A stretch of DNA of 64,000 nucleotides, from NCBI GenBank assembly GCA_029243025.1, contig JAQWSU010000011.1, positions 47,990-111,989 of the forward strand, in the 5' to 3' direction. Made by a program: the position numbers and the translations under genes. Shown here piece after piece: positions 1 to 9,942 of the stretch (positions are counted from its first letter, which is position 1; every line of letters starts with the position of its first letter). The stretch is from Pirellulaceae bacterium (lineage in GTDB: Bacteria; Planctomycetota; Planctomycetia; Pirellulales; Pirellulaceae). The notes beneath the pieces were generated by a model. It was not told where the DNA came from. It did not search any database and was given only the letters and a program-made list of their open reading frames with translations.

Positions 1-433
1 GCAGTTGGTTTTTTCATTGCCACAATCTCTATCACCTGGCGAGCGGCATGGCACGTGTCGTGCAGTACGACGCCTCATTGCCACGCACGAGCAGTTGAGA
101 GTGGCCGGGTTGACTGTCGGCAGCTACAAAATAGGAGCAGGAAAACCATGCTGCACAGGCCGTCTTCGTGCAGGCATCGGTCAAAGAGGAAGCAACTTGC
201 TCGTGAAGTGTACATCGTATCGAACGGACGTAACTCGCGATCTCCAAACGCAACGCTGGCGCTAGATTCGGTACCACGACGGAGGAAAGAAACTCTATAA
301 TCACAACAGGGATCAGAATGAATGAACCAACTTGACTGAATCACAGCGGCTTGCAGAATTGATCCTGGGATTGAAGGTTGTATTATCTGAGATCAACCGA
401 AAATAGCTCGCACCATTCGACGGAAGTGTTCTC
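1..433. other. Intergenic/unassigned left edge
   Basis: I see no convincing gene here. Overlapping short open frames exist on both strands, but none has a recognisable domain, signal peptide or good ribosome-binding site. The last 15 bases hold a GGAAG purine run that serves as the likely ribosome-binding site of the sulfatase starting at 434. Confidence 0.5.
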
Positions 434-2695
434 ATGGCGAAAATACAATCATTCGGTTTCACCCTTGCTCTCATCATGACGATTGGCATGGTCGCCTTTC
501 CAGTTTGTGCAGAGCAAAAACGCCGACCCAACGTGGTTGTGTTTCTGGTCGATGATTTGGGGCCGGATGAACTCGTTTGCTACGCCAGCAGATTTCACGA
601 AACGCCGAATATCGACGCGCTGGCTGAGAACGGGATGCGATTCACTCATGCCTATTCTGGCTCCACGCTTTGCTCACCGAGCCGTGCAGCGCTGCTTACC
701 GGTCGTTCACCAGCACGCTTGCATCTGACCGACTGGATCCCTGGTCAAGTACAGATCAATCGCAAAACCGTCACTCCGGATTGGCAAACGTACATTGATC
801 ACGAACGGATTGTGCTACCCGAAGCCATGAAGGAACAAGGGTATGCCACCGGGTTCTTTGGTAAATGGCACCTCATACCGAGGCCAAGGCCGCAAGACGT
901 AGGCAAGGAAAAGATCCTGGAGAAAATTGCCGCCAGATATCCTGAACACATTCCAGAGAGACATGGCTTTGACGAGAACTTTGGAGGGGATCATTCGGCC
1001 AATCAGGGAAGACACTTTTTTCATCCCGCCTATCACAAGTTTCCGAACCTCGAAGGCAAAGGCAGCGCCGACGAATGCCTGACCGACGTGCTAACCAACT
1101 GCGCTGTTGACTTCATCGATCGCAGAAAGGATGAGCCCTTTCTGCTCTATCTTTCGTATTACACGGTCCATACACCAATTACTGGCAAGCCTGAGTACGT
1201 GAAAAAGTACGAGCAGAAGCTGAAGGAAAATCAAGACGCGAATTACTATATGACCGACCCCGGTAAGGCTGCGATGATCCAGAGCCTCGACGAAAGTGTC
1301 GGTCGCGTGATATCCAAGCTCGACGCGGTCAATCAGCTAGAGAATACACTGATCATCTTCACTGGCGACAACGGCAGTCAAGGCAACGAGTGTGTTGTCA
1401 ACTATCGCGGCAACAAGGGGACGGCTTACGAAGGTGGCACGCGAGTGCCGTTGATTGTGGCAGGTCCGCGAATTCGAACCGGCGTCAGCGAGAGGCCAAC
1501 GATCGGGATGGATCTGTACCCCACGATTCTCTCTTACATCGGCGCGCCGCAAAAACCCGGCGAGCATCTGGATGGTGTGGATATCATGCCTGTCTTGACC
1601 GAAACTGGCACGCTCGAAGACCGCCCTCTCTATTGGCACTATCCGCACTACGATGAAACGATACCCTACAGTTCAGCGTTTTTCCGCGGCTGGAAGGTGA
1701 TTCGCTACCCTGACGATGGCAAGGTCGAACTCTATGACCTACGCGACGATCCGATGGAGCAGTTCGACCTGGCCGCAACAAAGCCCGAAAAGGTCGAGTC
1801 AATGATTTGCACTTTGGACAGGCTGCTTGTTTCCGCAGATGCGCAACCTGCGCTACCAAATCCGAAATACGATTCGACATCGTTTTCAGGTGGCATCCGT
1901 GACTTTCGGATTTGGGATCGAGGTCAGAAGCAACTTGATGGTGGTTTTCGTACGCATCAAATTCGATCACCCTATCAAGCAGGTAAAACGAGATTGAGGA
2001 TCCTGCTGCCTGACGACTTTGACCTTCGCAAGAAATACCAAGTCTTGTACGTGTTGCCGGTTCACGAAGATGGTGTTGATAAACACGGAGACGGTTTGGT
2101 CGAGATCAAAAGATACGGATTTCACAATCAGCATCAGTTGATTTGCGTCGCGCCTGGTTACACGAGCAAGCCATGGTACGCCGATCATGATTTGAATCCG
2201 CAGAAGCAAGATGAAAGTCACCTCTTAAAAACGGTGATTCCATTTATGGAAAAACGTTTCCCGGTGCGAACCGATGCCAAAGGCCGTTTGTTAATCGGTT
2301 TCAGTAAATCGGGCTGGGGCGCGCTTGCACTGCTGTTGCGTAACCCCGACACGTTCCATCGTGCGGCCGCCTGGGATACGGGAATACGCGTCGACACGGG
2401 ACCGATCGAAAAGTCGGAACGGGTTGAGCGAATTGGCCGTGAATGGGGATCCGTCGAAAACTTCGAAGCCAATCGACTCTCGAATCTGATCAAAACAAGG
2501 GGTAAGGAATTGGGCGACAAAGCACGGCTGTTCTATTTCAACACCGAGGGCAAGCGAGCAGCCGGTGGCGTGGAAATTCATCGCCTCTTGGTGGAAAATG
2601 AGATTCCACATCGGTACGTCATGGAGCCTTATCGCACACACGCTTGGGATAGTGGTTGGATTCCTCAGGCGATGGCCTTTTTGACAGGCGACTAA
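434..2695 (+). CDS. Secreted sulfatase fused to a C-terminal esterase-like alpha/beta hydrolase domain
   Basis: Predicted periplasmic or surface enzyme that would remove sulfate esters, probably from polysaccharide, with a second hydrolase domain. Residues 1-26 form a signal peptide ending near VCAEQ. The sulfatase domain (about 32-460) opens with the metal-binding stretch VVVFLVDDLG and carries the formylglycine motif C80-S-P-S-R84; GKWH and FTGDNGS are further family motifs. After about residue 475 comes a second module that resembles the esterase D/enterochelin-esterase fold: GFSKSG at 622-627 (S624 the likely nucleophile; the usual G two positions on is S) and a late THAWD that may supply the histidine. 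At 753 residues it is some 250 longer than a plain sulfatase. GGAAG lies about 7 nt before the ATG. It converges on the minus-strand unit ending at 2988. The sulfatase call is firm; the esterase activity is inferred from motif and length. Confidence 0.93.
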   Translation: MAKIQSFGFTLALIMTIGMVAFPVCAEQKRRPNVVVFLVDDLGPDELVCYASRFHETPNIDALAENGMRFTHAYSGSTLCSPSRAALLTGRSPARLHLTDWIPGQVQINRKTVTPDWQTYIDHERIVLPEAMKEQGYATGFFGKWHLIPRPRPQDVGKEKILEKIAARYPEHIPERHGFDENFGGDHSANQGRHFFHPAYHKFPNLEGKGSADECLTDVLTNCAVDFIDRRKDEPFLLYLSYYTVHTPITGKPEYVKKYEQKLKENQDANYYMTDPGKAAMIQSLDESVGRVISKLDAVNQLENTLIIFTGDNGSQGNECVVNYRGNKGTAYEGGTRVPLIVAGPRIRTGVSERPTIGMDLYPTILSYIGAPQKPGEHLDGVDIMPVLTETGTLEDRPLYWHYPHYDETIPYSSAFFRGWKVIRYPDDGKVELYDLRDDPMEQFDLAATKPEKVESMICTLDRLLVSADAQPALPNPKYDSTSFSGGIRDFRIWDRGQKQLDGGFRTHQIRSPYQAGKTRLRILLPDDFDLRKKYQVLYVLPVHEDGVDKHGDGLVEIKRYGFHNQHQLICVAPGYTSKPWYADHDLNPQKQDESHLLKTVIPFMEKRFPVRTDAKGRLLIGFSKSGWGALALLLRNPDTFHRAAAWDTGIRVDTGPIEKSERVERIGREWGSVENFEANRLSNLIKTRGKELGDKARLFYFNTEGKRAAGGVEIHRLLVENEIPHRYVMEPYRTHAWDSGWIPQAMAFLTGD

Positions 2696-2987
2696 ACGAA
2701 CTCGCAAAACGAGATTTGAGCCCAGTAACGGAGGCTTTCGAGCCTGATATGCGTTGTCTAGATTGTCCAAGCGACAGCCGTTGCATCGACCGCTGCGGTG
2801 AACACGGCATCAGCAGGAGCTGGGCACGACCGTCTGACAAGGACTGAGACTACCTTAATCTTTCTGGCCAACATATCATCGAGGAGTCCGAACAAGAAAT
2901 GGTGAGCAGTCATCTCATCGGTTGCCATTGGCTCTTGCCGATCTCATCTTTGGCTGACCCAAAAGCAAGGTTCGAAGTGAATGAGGA

Positions 2988-4529
2988 TTAGCGATACCGT
3001 TTGTCATCCTTGGTTCGCGGCTGGTCTGGTGGCGGCTCAACTCCTTTCGCGCGCATGACGTTTTCAATTGCGGCGATGGTTTTCGGAGAAGGCCGGAAGT
3101 TACCCGGCCGGTGACCGCGCGCGATCATCAAGGGAGTCCAGCCGAACTTGTTCTGGCGGTTCCAGATGCTGATATCGGCTCCGTTGTCGATCAGAAATTG
3201 GACAAGCGCGGGACGTTCGTGGTAAGCGGCACCGTGCATGGCGGTCTCTCCATGGTCAGCGACTGCGTTAATGTTGGCACCGAGTTTTAGAAACAGTCGA
3301 ACCGTGGCAATCACTTGCTCTTCTGTACCCGGAAGTTCATCACCACTGCCAAGTGCTCCAACACCCGCGGCAATTAACAACGCAGAGCAGTTGTCTCCGT
3401 TTTCGATCTTCCAATTTGCGCCGGAATCCAACAAGAGTCTCAAAAGCTGTAGATCTGAATTACGAGCCGCCATCAGCAGCGCGGTGGCACCCGATTTTCC
3501 GAATTGAGCCTTTCCACCTGAATATCGGTTGCTCTTGCCAGAGGTGCGACCATAGCGATGATCGATATCGGCTCCGGACTTTATGAGGCGACGCACGAAA
3601 TTCAGGCTGTTCATGTCTCCGGAACCGACGGGTGGCGGATCGGTGTCGCCACGCAGCGGCCTGCGGACCCGATTGATGGCGTGCAATGCGGTGAATCCGG
3701 CGGGTGCAGCATTTGGATCTGCACCGGCTTCCAGCAGGTAAGCTGCCGTTTCAAAATGACCATTTTCGACGGCTAGGATCAAGGCGTTGGTTCGCCGGTT
3801 GCGACTTCCGTTTTGGGGACGCAGTTCTTCATTCACGTCCGCGCCTGCCGCCAGCAGCTTTGTGATGACTTCCGACTGCCCTTCCCGCACAGCGAAGAAC
3901 AGCGGAGTGAATCCGGACTCCAGCGAAGCGCGGAAGTCAGCCTTTGCGTCAATTAAGGCTTGGACCACCTCGCCATGTCCCTCCGCGGCTGCCCACATAA
4001 TGGCAGTTTGGTTGCTGTCGTCACTTCCGTTGACTTCGGCGCCCGCTTCAATCAGCACGCGTACGGGGCCGACCATACCTGTTCGAGCGGCTGTCATCAG
4101 AACCGATTCGCCGCCGTGCAGCCTTGCATTTGGGTCCGCGCCTGCATCCAGCAGTAGTTTGACGATTGGCAGGCTACCATTTTTACAAGCGAGTGAGAGC
4201 GGAGGAACGCCGTAGCGATTCTGCGCGTTTACGTCGGCCTTGATTGCCACAAGCTGCTTTGTCGTGGATAGATTGTCATAGTAGACGGCCCAATGCAGTG
4301 CCGTCATACCATCAACTTGAGCGGCATTTGGGTCGACATCTTTGGCGAGCAACTCGCGAATCTTTGTTGTGTTTTGCTGTTCGATCGCATCTGCCAACGG
4401 CGCCTCGATATCAGTCGAGCGAGCCACGCGACTCGACAGAACGAAAGCGATGGTGATGCAGCTAAGTTGCAGAAGTAAAGTTCGCAAGTGCGGCCATAAA
4501 GGGGCTGAATTCGACAGGTGCTGATCCAT
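2988..4529 (-). CDS. Secreted ankyrin-repeat protein
   Basis: Protein of 513 residues made almost entirely of ankyrin repeats behind an N-terminal signal or anchor (hydrophobic stretch about 15-33). About ten repeats are readable, with hallmarks such as GMTALHWAV, LLLDAGADPNA and GETAMHGAA, so it should be a protein-binding scaffold outside the cytoplasm rather than an enzyme. The frame is open further upstream into the preceding gene, but the ATG at 4529 is preferred because GAGG lies 8 nt before it and a signal-like segment follows. It is the last gene of a unit with the DUF1552 gene 34 bp upstream and the DUF1592 gene before that. Ankyrin proteins occur with this pair in other planctomycetes; a role in organising the complex is inference. 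The C-terminus is short and basic (KDDKRYR). Confidence 0.88.
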   Translation of the reverse strand: MDQHLSNSAPLWPHLRTLLLQLSCITIAFVLSSRVARSTDIEAPLADAIEQQNTTKIRELLAKDVDPNAAQVDGMTALHWAVYYDNLSTTKQLVAIKADVNAQNRYGVPPLSLACKNGSLPIVKLLLDAGADPNARLHGGESVLMTAARTGMVGPVRVLIEAGAEVNGSDDSNQTAIMWAAAEGHGEVVQALIDAKADFRASLESGFTPLFFAVREGQSEVITKLLAAGADVNEELRPQNGSRNRRTNALILAVENGHFETAAYLLEAGADPNAAPAGFTALHAINRVRRPLRGDTDPPPVGSGDMNSLNFVRRLIKSGADIDHRYGRTSGKSNRYSGGKAQFGKSGATALLMAARNSDLQLLRLLLDSGANWKIENGDNCSALLIAAGVGALGSGDELPGTEEQVIATVRLFLKLGANINAVADHGETAMHGAAYHERPALVQFLIDNGADISIWNRQNKFGWTPLMIARGHRPGNFRPSPKTIAAIENVMRAKGVEPPPDQPRTKDDKRYR

Positions 4530-4563
4530 TTTCGATTCCTCGTCTTGCGAGACTTGCAGGTCT

Positions 4564-5910
4564 CTACATATTGAGAGGAGCAAACAGTTCGTCAACGGTT
4601 CCATTGCTGTCGGCGAACGAGTCCAGTTTGACACCCACTTTGTCGAGTAGCGTCAGATGCAGGTTAGCCAAGGGAGTTGGTTTGTCGTAGCGAATGTGCC
4701 GCCCCCCACGCATCTTGCCAGCAGCACCACCCGCGACAAGGATGGGTAGGTTGACGTGGTCATGAACGTTGGGGTTGCCCATGCCGCTGCCGTACAAGTA
4801 CAGGACGTGATCCAGCAGTGAGCCGTTCGCTTCGGGTGTTCCTTGGAGTTGTTCGAGGAAGTTTGCAAACAGTGAAATGTGAAATTGATTGATCTTCGCG
4901 ACCTTCGCAATTTTGTCCGGGTCGTTGCCATGGTGCGTGAGCGGATGATGTCCCTCGGAAATGCCGATCTCTGGATAGGAACGATTACTGGTCTCTCGCG
5001 CCAGTTGGAAACTGATGACACGGGTGATGTCGCCTTGCAGTGCGAGTCGTTGAAGATCGAACATCAGTCGTGCATGGTCCGCGTAGGAAGCGGGGACACC
5101 CTTGGGACGATCTAAATCCGGGAGCGGATTTTCTATCGAGCTGTCCTCGGACTGTTGGATTCGTCGTTCCACCTCGCGGACTGCGTCCAAGTATTCTCTG
5201 ACGCGATTGCGATCGTTCGGTCCCAAGGTAAGTTCAAGTCGACGGATTTCTTTGGTGATTGAATCGAGCAAACTTGCTCGTTTTCGAATAGCCGCTTGGC
5301 GCTCAGCACTGCTTCCCCCTTCTCCAAACATCATTTCAAAGACGAGTCGTGGGTGTGCTTCACTCGGCAGCGGGGTTGTGGGCGATGACCAGGAAAGATT
5401 GTTTTGATACACACAGGCGTAACCGTTGTCACATTGACCGACCATCGACACCAAGTCCATCGCCAGTTCCAGCGATGGAAGCTGCGTTTGTTGACCGATC
5501 TGTTGTGCGGCAATCTGGTCGACCGTCGTCCCCAGGTGATAGTCGGTGCTCTCGGTACGTTTCGCCGTTGCCGCGCTGAGAAACGCTGCGTTGGATGTCG
5601 CGTGGGTACCGGGATAGGCATTCCTCAATTCTAGATTCGTGACCGCAGACACTTGCTGCCGAACATTTTCCAGCGGACTCAGCGTGGGACTGAGTTCCTC
5701 TAAGGTGTCACCTGAAAGCGTCCAGCGAGAGTGATCGCAGCCCATCGGCATGTAAACGAAACCGAGCCGCCTGAGTCGGGTTGGGCTGGCTGGCGTATCG
5801 GCCATCGCCGTCATCGACGGGATCATCGCGTCCAAGAGGGGGAGTGCGACGGATGCGCCCACTCCACGAAGAAAAGTTCTGCGCGGCAGTGCTTTTTTGG
5901 TCACCATCAT
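4564..5910 (-). CDS. DUF1552 family protein with Tat leader
   Basis: Exported protein of 448 residues of the DUF1552 family, whose biochemical role is unknown; members sit beside DUF1592 cytochrome-like proteins. The twin-arginine leader is explicit (PRRTFLRGVG at about 9-18, then a hydrophobic stretch), which implies folding and perhaps cofactor loading before export. Family features include FVYMPMGCDHSRW near residue 52, a coiled segment with REVERRI, and the C-terminal GSGMGNPNVHDH and DSNGTVDELFAPL. The start codon overlaps the end of the DUF1592 gene (shared bases 5907-5910, ATGA type), so the two are translationally coupled. No missing motif or frame problem is seen. The DUF assignment rests on my recognition of the whole-protein pattern. 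Confidence 0.9.
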   Translation of the reverse strand: MMVTKKALPRRTFLRGVGASVALPLLDAMIPSMTAMADTPASPTRLRRLGFVYMPMGCDHSRWTLSGDTLEELSPTLSPLENVRQQVSAVTNLELRNAYPGTHATSNAAFLSAATAKRTESTDYHLGTTVDQIAAQQIGQQTQLPSLELAMDLVSMVGQCDNGYACVYQNNLSWSSPTTPLPSEAHPRLVFEMMFGEGGSSAERQAAIRKRASLLDSITKEIRRLELTLGPNDRNRVREYLDAVREVERRIQQSEDSSIENPLPDLDRPKGVPASYADHARLMFDLQRLALQGDITRVISFQLARETSNRSYPEIGISEGHHPLTHHGNDPDKIAKVAKINQFHISLFANFLEQLQGTPEANGSLLDHVLYLYGSGMGNPNVHDHVNLPILVAGGAAGKMRGGRHIRYDKPTPLANLHLTLLDKVGVKLDSFADSNGTVDELFAPLNM

Positions 5911-8240
5911 TGCGACATTCTCATACGAAAAGGTGTGCTGTTTGCGATACCAACAATCAACGACGAGAACTTGTATCGGTCCGCTTCTGCGCTCTGCAGG
6001 ATCCTGCGGATAGCCGGCGAATCACCGGGTTCGACTGCACGTCCCAGTGCGTAAGTCAGCAACTTCTCCACTAGCGTACCAACAAAAATCTTCGGCCGCT
6101 TTAGCAATCCCTGTTCAAGTCCCTCAACACCGTCAAATTGACTGCCATCTGGGAGCCCACCCGATGCGTCGACTACGACTCCGGCTTCGAAATCTCGCCA
6201 GCGACCTACTGCGTCAAAATTCTCCAACGCGAAACCGATCGGGTCGATCAAATTGTGACAGCTTGCGCAGGCAGCGTCAGCACGGTGTTCGCTGAGTCGT
6301 TCACGGATTGGCAAATGGGAAGCGACCGTGTTGTCCGCTAGCGACGGCACTTCATCGGGGGGGGGTGGGGGCGGCGAACCGAGCAAATTTTCGAGAATCC
6401 ATTTTCCGCGAATCACGGGTGAGGTCCGTGTCGCATAGGAAGTTGCCATGAGAATACTTCCCTGACGGAGAAGACCGCCGCGTGGCTCGTTCTGCCTGAG
6501 TGACACGCGACGAAAGCGACTGCCGTAGACATGTGGGATGTCGTAGTGTTTGGCCAGTCGTTCGTTCAAGAATGTGTAGTCGGCATCGATCAAGTCCAGT
6601 ACGCTGCGGTCTTCACGGAGGATACTTTCAAAGAACAACTCGGTTTCCTTCTGGAATGCTTGTCTCAAATTATCATCGAAGTCAGGGAAGGTCCGCAGGT
6701 CTGGAGTCAAGGCGTCTAAGTTTTTCAGGTAGAGCCACTGGTTGGCGAAGTTTGTGATCAGTGAATCTGACTTGTCGTCACGCAGCATGCGACGTACTTG
6801 TGTTTCTAGCACGTTCGGGTCCGCTAACTTGTTTCGTACCGCCAAATCGATCAGTTCGTCATCCGGCAGACTGCTCCAGAGAAAAAATGATAATCGCGAC
6901 GCGAGCTCAAGTTGGCTGACGACGTAAGGTGTCTGCGGCGGAATGTCGGGCGGGTCGCGCTCGACTCGAAAGAGAAAGTGTGGGTTGGTTAGAATCGCGG
7001 TCAACGCAGCCTGGATTCCATCCTCGAAATCGCCATCAACTCGAGCCGTTCGATAAAACTCGAGTGGCTGCTGAAAGTCGTCATCGGTGACGGGTCGGCG
7101 GAAGGCTCGTCGCAACAATACATGAAGGATCTTTTGTGCACATCTCTCCTCCTCTTCGGAAGCGACAGGCCGACAGAAGAAGATACGGTCACGGCTAGGT
7201 GTGTTGCCCGGACCGTTGGACTCGTGGGGCCCGGTGATTGACAGCTCATAAATAGCTGGCGACAAGCGGGGATGTCGATAGAAGTTGAAATGTGCCTGGT
7301 AGGGCTGGCGTTTCGACTCGAGCAACGAGGATGTTTGATTGAAGAACGTCGCTCCCACAGCGTGCGGTCCCGCTGGTACAGGAAGGCGAACCTGAAGATG
7401 TCCGTCAGCATTCGCATGATCGGCATTGGATTTCGGTGGGCGCAGTGTGAACGATTTCACCTTTTTTCGATCAAGTAGGACCTCCAACTGATGCTTGCGA
7501 GTCAACCCTTCGACGTGTTCGTTGCGATCTCTCATCAGGCGGATTTGAAATTCGTAGATTCCATCGCGCGGGAACGTATAATCAAATGTAAGTCCACCGC
7601 GAGTTCCGATCGGAAGCCCCTCCACATGTTCTTCTTGTGTGATGTCCGGTCGCATCCGAATTGTGTAACCGCTCGGCGATTGCATCGCGCCGCCCACCGC
7701 CAACTTGCTGATCTTTTCTGCGGCAATGATGTACCGATTAAGTAATGTTGGCGAAAGATTGCCAACCGTCACATTGTCAAAGCCGTGGCTCGCTTCATCA
7801 GCGGGTAGCAGGGTTGAAACATCGATCTGGAGTGAGAGTAGGTCCCGAATCGCATTGCCGTACTCCGTACGAGTCATGCGGCGAAACGTGTCGGTGCGGC
7901 CCGGCTTAAGATGGGACTCTGCTCTGCGATTGAGACGCCGCTTCAACTCGGCGACAACCGCATCGTAGTCGTCTTCCTTGGGACGCGGCACGTCAAGCGG
8001 CGGCATCTCCCGTCGTTCCACTCGTCGAAGAACACGTTCCCAGATGTCGGGGGATTGCGAAAGGTTTGCAAAATCGAGTTGTTGCAGAGAAAGATTTGCC
8101 GTTGTTGTGAGATCGTCGTGGCAATCGAGGCAATGAGATTCGAGGAAATTTTGAAGTGCGGGGGCCGATTCCTCCGCAGCACGACAAACTTCGGCCAAGA
8201 GTAAAAAAGCGACCAACGTCGTCAATGCCAGCTTGGTCAT
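5907..8240 (-). CDS. DUF1592-type planctomycete cytochrome-like protein (DUF1587/1592/1588/1585)
   Basis: Large exported protein of 777 residues. A signal peptide (1-21, ending EVCRAAEE) precedes a first c-type heme motif C37-L-D-C40-H41, then the DUF1587 region (MTRTEYGNAIRDLL), DUF1595/DUF1592 (SRLSFFLWSSLPDDEL), DUF1588 (a run of six prolines after LLGS, and a second motif CASCH) and the C-terminal DUF1585 (KLLTYALGRAVE). The family is typical of planctomycetes and related bacteria; function is unknown, but heme attachment suggests electron transfer linked to extracytoplasmic substrate oxidation. I chose the ATG at 8240 over one at 8288 because it starts a canonical signal peptide and does not overlap the upstream gene (32 bp gap). 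The stop overlaps the DUF1552 start. The G-rich run at 6357-6376 simply encodes the proline linker. Confidence 0.92.
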   Translation of the reverse strand: MTKLALTTLVAFLLLAEVCRAAEESAPALQNFLESHCLDCHDDLTTTANLSLQQLDFANLSQSPDIWERVLRRVERREMPPLDVPRPKEDDYDAVVAELKRRLNRRAESHLKPGRTDTFRRMTRTEYGNAIRDLLSLQIDVSTLLPADEASHGFDNVTVGNLSPTLLNRYIIAAEKISKLAVGGAMQSPSGYTIRMRPDITQEEHVEGLPIGTRGGLTFDYTFPRDGIYEFQIRLMRDRNEHVEGLTRKHQLEVLLDRKKVKSFTLRPPKSNADHANADGHLQVRLPVPAGPHAVGATFFNQTSSLLESKRQPYQAHFNFYRHPRLSPAIYELSITGPHESNGPGNTPSRDRIFFCRPVASEEEERCAQKILHVLLRRAFRRPVTDDDFQQPLEFYRTARVDGDFEDGIQAALTAILTNPHFLFRVERDPPDIPPQTPYVVSQLELASRLSFFLWSSLPDDELIDLAVRNKLADPNVLETQVRRMLRDDKSDSLITNFANQWLYLKNLDALTPDLRTFPDFDDNLRQAFQKETELFFESILREDRSVLDLIDADYTFLNERLAKHYDIPHVYGSRFRRVSLRQNEPRGGLLRQGSILMATSYATRTSPVIRGKWILENLLGSPPPPPPDEVPSLADNTVASHLPIRERLSEHRADAACASCHNLIDPIGFALENFDAVGRWRDFEAGVVVDASGGLPDGSQFDGVEGLEQGLLKRPKIFVGTLVEKLLTYALGRAVEPGDSPAIRRILQSAEADRYKFSSLIVGIANSTPFRMRMSQ

Positions 8241-8272
8241 TGGAGCCCTTTGGAGTGAAATGCTGGTTGCTT

Positions 8273-9604
8273 CTAGCTTGGTAAACATCTCGATTTATTC
8301 ATAACGAATGTTTGCCGTTCGCGACACCGAATGATTGCCAGCATACCAACTCCGATTAGAAAAATGCTGCTGGGCTCGGGAACGACAGCCGTGGCAACTC
8401 GCGGACCTGTCTCATACCCTCCCCCTGAAAAGGCGGCTACGAAATCGCTGGAGTTGAACAGACCGTCGGCATTCCAATCGCCTTGGCGCCAGCCGGCGTC
8501 GGTATTTGACTCGTAGAGGCCGGCGGAGAAAACAAACACCAAATCGCCGCTGTTGAACTCCCCGTCAAGATTCGCATCGCCAAACCAGGTATTCGCGATG
8601 TGTTTGCTTTCGATCCACGTCTTGTGGTCGGCCGCGTTTACGGTGCCCTCACCGGTCAGATCGAAAATACTGCTGTTGGTTTTCGCTTGAATTTCGGCCG
8701 ACAGCAGGTCGATGTCGACAGCGGTGAGAGATCCGTCCGCATCGAAATCCCCCAAAACCGCAGGGGCAACTAACGTCAGAACGTGCCAATCGGTTGGAAC
8801 CTGAATTGTATTGGCCCCAGGGTTCTCACCTTCGCCGCAACAGTCTTCTCCGGCGTCCCAGACCAAACTCGGCCCTTCAGCGGTGCCATCTTCGAAGTCG
8901 TCGACGTCAAGGATCAAATAGCTGTACCCGTGTTGGTCACCAACTTTCGGTGAGTAGTTGGGGTCGATGTCCATGGCGATGGACCAGGGAATTGCTGCTT
9001 CCAACATGTAACCGGAGAGATTGTTGTTGTCGTCAAACGTTTGTTGGCCTTGGATGGTCCATATTGGGCCGCCCGCATCCTCAAGGTCGGGAGTTGTGAT
9101 CACGTCACCATGTCGATAGATGTCCGGACCAAATTCATCCTGAGTATCGAGCACCAGATCGTAAATCGCTGCGGGGCCGATCTCCATCGTGTCCACGAAG
9201 GGCTCGACCACGAAATTGTTTTTTGGGTCGTTGTTCGGATTGAAGGCAAATTGAAGTGTATCTTGTCCGTTATAAGGTCCGGGCGAAACGAACCGTTGAT
9301 GACCACCAACTGTGTCTGCTACGACGGCGGAAACGTACAAATTTGTCGCATCCCACGACGTATAAATGTCAGCCGAAATGTCCAACTCAATCCCTGCCGC
9401 AGCAATCACTGCCGAACCGCCAGTCTCAAGTACCTCCGGCCAGCTGAGGAGACTTTGAAATTGGCCGGCCATTTCCGCTTCCGAGATCGTACCGTCAATG
9501 GTAGGTGTGAAAAGCGGCGCTTCGTAGTTTACTTGAGCCCTCAAGCCGACGTTGAACAAGCTGATTGTCAGCGAGACCGCGATTACAAGTTTCGTAATTC
9601 TCAT
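8273..9604 (-). CDS. PEP-CTERM protein with CBM9-like domain and dockerin-like calcium-loop repeats
   Basis: Predicted surface protein of 443 residues. Order: signal peptide (1-24); a carbohydrate-binding family 9-like beta domain (about 28-255, opening with PTIDGTISEAEM and with the typical TSWDATNLYVSAVV); a first dockerin-like pair (DFDADGSLTAVD, DLTGEGTVNAAD); a second pair (GDANLDGEFNSGD and GDWNADGLFNSSD); then a PEP-CTERM sorting tail (VPEPSS, hydrophobic helix, basic end RCRERQ). The calcium loops and C-terminal signal imply retention at the cell surface or in the matrix after exosortase processing. It heads the minus-strand unit that continues into the DUF1592, DUF1552 and ankyrin genes, so it may be the sugar-binding partner of that complex (inference). 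Confidence 0.88.
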   Translation of the reverse strand: MRITKLVIAVSLTISLFNVGLRAQVNYEAPLFTPTIDGTISEAEMAGQFQSLLSWPEVLETGGSAVIAAAGIELDISADIYTSWDATNLYVSAVVADTVGGHQRFVSPGPYNGQDTLQFAFNPNNDPKNNFVVEPFVDTMEIGPAAIYDLVLDTQDEFGPDIYRHGDVITTPDLEDAGGPIWTIQGQQTFDDNNNLSGYMLEAAIPWSIAMDIDPNYSPKVGDQHGYSYLILDVDDFEDGTAEGPSLVWDAGEDCCGEGENPGANTIQVPTDWHVLTLVAPAVLGDFDADGSLTAVDIDLLSAEIQAKTNSSIFDLTGEGTVNAADHKTWIESKHIANTWFGDANLDGEFNSGDLVFVFSAGLYESNTDAGWRQGDWNADGLFNSSDFVAAFSGGGYETGPRVATAVVPEPSSIFLIGVGMLAIIRCRERQTFVMNKSRCLPS

Positions 9605-9942
9605 CGGACAAGGTTCCTGTGAGTTTCGACATGTGCAGTTCGGGGGATGTTGGACACGCGCGGTTCGTAATTGTCAACTCTCGGTAAAACAGATGCAACC
9701 ATTTGATATCAAATTCTCCGGATTTCGATCGGGACCGAATAAAAAGAGCTTCGACATCGGTGCGGTATTTCCCACGCGTCCGGGTAAATTCGATGTGTTC
9801 TCCTTTGCAAGATGCTTAAGAGCGTTGCCCTGCGCCCTGGGCGAATTTTTATCTTCGTTTTTGCGACCTTCCGGACAATGAATCGAGCCCATGACGAAGG
9901 TTCATTGATTAGAAACGGTGCGTCGCTTGCCTTCGTTCTTGG

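Noticed and set aside
2732..2745. AGGCT-TTCG-AGCCT hairpin between convergent genes as a terminator
   Set aside because: The stem is only 5 bp and no T-run follows on either strand.
6357..6376. G-rich run that could form a quadruplex
   Set aside because: It encodes the proline stretch that is a standard linker of DUF1592 proteins, so coding explains it.
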